This document shows positions 60,608 to 64,000 of a stretch of 64,000 nt of DNA, piece after piece. How positions within the stretch are numbered: position 1 is the stretch's first letter; every line of letters starts with the position of its first letter. The position numbers and the translations under genes are program-made. Under the pieces are notes generated by a model. It was not told the origin of the DNA. It saw nothing but the letters and a program-made list of their open reading frames with translations, and ran no database searches. The stretch comes from Oenanthe sinensis (lineage: Eukaryota; Streptophyta; Magnoliopsida; Apiales; Apiaceae), in the NCBI GenBank assembly GCA_028671895.1, contig CM053810.1:61505501-61569500 (forward strand), given 5' to 3'.

Positions 60608-62560
60608 TTAGTTCCAAGAAAGAATTCAAGGTTGCTTCCTCATGCTTGCTGGATAGAGTGGCAGCTTTTTCTCATTTATCGGAAACATAACATTCATCAC
60701 AAGTAATATCCACAACCAACAAGGTTGCATGCATGTTCAAATTTGGAAGAGCCCATTTTTTAATACTTTTTTTGTTTCACTGGGCTGTAGAAGAAAGCCT
60801 TCTTACTTGAATTAGAATTCAGATATTGTTTGTAAGCTTATAAAGGTTAGTATTATGTTAGAGACTCGTCTGTGATGTAATTAGTGCCCTCTTTACCAAA
60901 AATTCAATGGCCTTCTGTTGTACTGCCATGCTTTCTTAGTTATTTTTATCAGTACTATACTGCTTAATGCTTCGAATCCAAAAGGGGACGAGTTTGTGGG
61001 AATGACTATTGTGCCTGTAAACAATTATTCTTACATACATATTATAGTACATTGACATGAATACATGATCATACATATTTTTTTGCATTCTTTAAATTTA
61101 TATTAAAGCAGGAGTAAATTCTAAATTGAGAAAGAAGGAAAAAAAATGAGAAACTAGAGAAATTTGGGATGAGAGAATTCAGAACATTTTCATTTTATTT
61201 CATAATCATTTTTCTATCCAATATCTCTTCTTTTTTTTCTTTCTGATATATCTCAATTTCACCTTACTAATATTTAAGTCAAGGCTAAATGCCTATATTA
61301 TACAACTTAAACATTAGATAATGAAACTTCTCTTTCTAATAATGTTAATTAGTCCATATTCTAACTTAAGTTGTTCTTGGTAAAGGGTACCATATATAGA
61401 AACTAATTGTTAGGATTATTTTTTAAAATTTATAAATTATATATCTATATTATTATAACCAAATAAGATAATCTTTTTATCATCTTGGCCCAGGTGAACC
61501 TAAAAAAGATCCCGTCCAATTTTTTCTAAATATAATAGCCGTTAGATTTTTAATTAACTATAAAAATAATAATGATTGTCACATCTTTTGAAATAAATAA
61601 ATTAAAACAGTTATATTTTTTATTTTAAAAATCCTACTTACATTATAATTTTTATTTAATATAGTTATACTTACATTCAAATCAATTTTATCATCATCCA
61701 AACTCTTTAATTTATTTAAAATTATAACTTATTAATTAAATTTTATAAATATTAAAATCAGAAAAATTAATTAATATATAATAATAATATATAAACAACA
61801 TTATATAGAAAAGTATAGAGAGAAATTAATAATAAAATAAATTATCACATTAAATTAAATATAAATTACACAAAATAATCAATATATAATTTATTAATAT
61901 CACCATACTTTGCACGGGTATATGATTAAAATCGAAAAATTAAAAGTTTTGGTCCTGAGGCATGAGCCTAAAAAATATACTATAGATACAATTTTACTTA
62001 TTATAAGGGTCCTAACTATATATATATATATATATAATTTTATTTTTAGACCCAAATTCTATATTTATCATAACACTGGTATAAATTATAATATATTTAT
62101 ATTAAATAGAATATTATTTATTATACTTAACATTTATAAGCCCAAATATCAAAAATATTTATGTCAAATAAAAATTTATTTATGATACATGATTATAAAT
62201 TATTATCAAAATAACTCTTCTAATTAATTCAGTATCACTAACATCTTTAATAAATTTACATAAAATAATAAAATATATCATATGTATTAATATAAATTCT
62301 TGATATTATAAAATTTTATTAAATATTAATAAAAATTAATTTACTTAAATATTAGTTATCGGTATTTATAAGCTTGTATATATATATATATATATATATA
62401 TAGTCGTAATATATAAAAATCCAGAATTTTGAATAGAAACAAAAAAAAATACAAAACGGATTAATTACACATAAATCAGATTCAGATATATGGAAAAAAA
62501 GTATGTATGCATGGAATAGTAATCTGAAAATTCCCATCTATGTCGGGACCTTATTATTCT
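60608..62560. other. TMN1 3' UTR and AT-rich spacer
   Basis: The first 300 bases look like 3' UTR. The rest is AT-rich, includes the Helitron-like segment at 61480-61925 and (AT)n tracts at about 62018-62034 and 62377-62402. No gene. Confidence 0.5.
61480..61925 (+). mobile_element. Helitron-like segment downstream of TMN1
   Basis: It shares block order with 53090-53490: AATCCTACTTAC, TATAATTTTTATTTAATATAG, ATTTTATCATCATCCAAACTC, TTATATAGAAAA, ending ATACTTTGCACGGGTAT. The terminal hairpin half GCACGGG is intact here, but no CTRR is seen. Same orientation as the copy on the other side of TMN1. Confidence 0.45.
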
Positions 62561-63772
62561 ATTCATTGGGAGCTAATTAATCTTTCCTCTCTGCCTGCAT
62601 GTACATGTACATTTCCCTCCATCACGACCCTCTCAATAATCACTTCACATCTTCAGGTGCATATATACAACCTGTTGCCATCTCTCTATATATATGCATC
62701 AACATGTTTGATCTAATGTTTTTTTTTCTCTTTCTGGGAATTATTGTATAATGCATGAAAGTGGTTTGGTCTTTTATTCGATTTAATTTAATATTTTAGA
62801 CTATTTGATCAAAATATGAACACCGAAGCTATGCATTCATCTGTTTAGGAAAAGAAGATATATTAGTATTTTTTTTCATTGACGCATTAATCTTCTGTAC
62901 AAGAATAAGAATAGCAACATGAGCATATATGACAGACATACCTCCTAGTTTTGTGTTTATCTCAATTATATAATTAGTTAAAATAAATAACACAATTTAG
63001 CAATATGCCAATATGTTTAGTAGATATTGAAGCATCTTGTTCAAATGTCCTAGTTTACATGCCCCTAAATGATTTACAAAATTGTTGTACTGCCTATGAT
63101 CACTCGGTTTTGGGGATTCCATAAAGGAGTTTTGATTGCTTTCTGGAGTTTCTTTGCAACGTGGATTTAAGACTGAGGATTTTCCGAAAATGTTTTCGAT
63201 ATGAGTGCTTGTTTTATACTCTATAACATGTTTTCTTAATGCTGCTATAGTGCTATCAATCCAATTAACGCCTTTTCTTTTGGCTATCAACTATTTCTTA
63301 TTTCAATGTGAACAGTGACAGTCAGCCAAATAGTGTTTGATGATTTGGAATCTCGTTTCTGTGTTTGCTGATGTTTCAAAGGGGGAACCTAAATCAGTTC
63401 GACCATTCTGTATCTAGTTTCAGGAATGTGTGCAACTCCATTTGATGGTCCATAAAAGCTTGTTTATGATGGAATGTCATTTAGGTTTGTTTGAAAACAT
63501 GGAGATTTTGAGATCTGATTGAGGGTAGACAATTTTCAATGACTGAATCCTGTACATAATCTAGAAATGTTTCTTTATTGTCCTGCTTCTTCAGTATTAC
63601 CTTCCAAGTTTCTGACATTCATAATCTCTAGTATTTGGTAGATAATAGATACTTCTTTTGAGCCCCCAGCTATTAAAAAATCACATAAACACTTAGGTAC
63701 CTATGTTCCATTTACAGAATTAACAAAAGAAAAGGATAACTGATATATAAGGTGGTCGCTTGTCAGTTCCAA
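62560..63772 (+). promoter_or_regulatory. Probable promoter, leader exon and leader intron of the phospholipase D gene
   Basis: A CT-rich stretch ending CATCTTCAG/GTGCAT (donor at 62657), and an acceptor TTGTCAG (63766) six bases before the start ATG, suggest a 5' UTR exon and a 1.1-kb leader intron. Nothing conserved is coded between them. Confidence 0.35.
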
Positions 63773-64000
63773 ATGGCTCATCACTCAGCTCGTCACTCAA
63801 TTAGTCACTCAATGGACTGGAATAATGCTACAGATCATAGAAGGGTTGAATCTTCTGGTATACCTGTATTTTTGCATGGAGATCTCAATATATGGATTAA
63901 GGAAGCAAGAGCTCTTCCAAATTTGGATTTAGCTTCCGAAAGGATGAGAAGATGTTTTACAATGTTTGGTAGTTGTGGTCCTTGTGGATGTCCTCTGGAT
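63773..64000 (+). CDS. Phospholipase D delta-like, first coding exon, cut by the window edge
   Basis: The 76 codons visible begin MAHHSARHSISHSMDWNNAT and then enter a C2 domain: VFLHGDLNIWIKEARALPNL, then DLASERMRRCFTMFGS. The pattern LHG-L---I-EA--LPN-D--SE--RR-F is that of the N-terminal calcium-binding C2 domain of the plant C2-PLD enzymes of the delta type. These hydrolyse phosphatidylcholine/ethanolamine to phosphatidic acid at the plasma membrane during stress signalling. The catalytic HKD motifs lie outside the window. The first 30 residues are a histidine/serine-rich extension not usual in Arabidopsis PLD-delta. The start is the first ATG after the presumed acceptor. Confidence 0.8.
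   Translation, partial: MAHHSARHSISHSMDWNNATDHRRVESSGIPVFLHGDLNIWIKEARALPNLDLASERMRRCFTMFGSCGPCGCPLD

Noticed and set aside
62997..63290. 97-codon minus-strand frame
   Set aside because: No recognisable domain and located in the presumed leader intron of the phospholipase D gene; could not be supported.
1..64000. CRISPR arrays, bacterial operons, rRNA genes
   Set aside because: No regularly spaced repeats of that type or rRNA sequence; the window is plant nuclear DNA.

Overview
This window is AT-rich nuclear DNA from a flowering plant, almost certainly a eudicot. The evidence is GT/AG introns, long repeat-filled spacers, and plant-specific families: a chloroplast stromal Hsp70, a VQ-motif protein, a GT34 xyloglucan xylosyltransferase, the bifunctional thiamine enzyme TH1, and a WVD2-like TPX2 protein. 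I cannot place the species from sequence alone; an asterid is a guess.

Genes in order: (1) the 3' end of a WVD2-like/TPX2 microtubule protein (3-1825, +). (2) An ERI1-like DEDDh exoribonuclease with a C-terminal GRF zinc finger (coding 11393-15507, +), preceded by about 8 kb of repeat-rich DNA holding two candidate 5' UTR exons. (3) An intronless VQ protein of the sigma-factor-binding (SIB) type (18317-18970, +). (4) A chloroplast Hsp70 in 8 exons (24383-28426, +). (5) A BYPASS1-like protein in 2 exons (31687-32750, -). (6) TH1, an HMP-P kinase/thiamine-phosphate synthase in 9 exons (42006-47584, +). (7) An intronless xyloglucan xylosyltransferase (48572-49927, +). (8) A broken F-box locus with an inverted-repeat hairpin (50270-50910). 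(9) TMN1, an EMP70/TM9SF protein in 12 exons (53754-60607, +). (10) The first coding exon of a phospholipase D delta-like gene, cut by the window edge (63773-64000, +). These are independent housekeeping or signalling genes; no cluster or shared pathway links them.

The rest is mostly mobile-element debris, and some elements can be defined to the base. They include a 1716-bp small LTR element (434-bp LTRs, GAAAA duplication, Met-tRNA-type primer site, one coiled-coil ORF) in an intron of the exoribonuclease, with a decayed relative upstream in the same locus. There is a 267-bp LTR element with 76-bp LTRs in a TMN1 intron, and a partial copy in a TH1 intron. Others are a 636-bp hAT deletion derivative, four Stowaway-type and several Harbinger-type MITEs, tRNA-derived SINE copies, two long-TIR foldbacks and Helitron-like tails on both sides of TMN1.

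The most notable observations are an in-frame TGA in the Hsp70 gene just before its conserved acidic C-terminal tail, with the tail still intact and in frame downstream; the F-box inverted repeat, whose two arms both still read as F-box sequence; the paired small LTR elements; and a 316-bp palindrome just upstream of the Hsp70 gene. No clear new multi-gene system was found.
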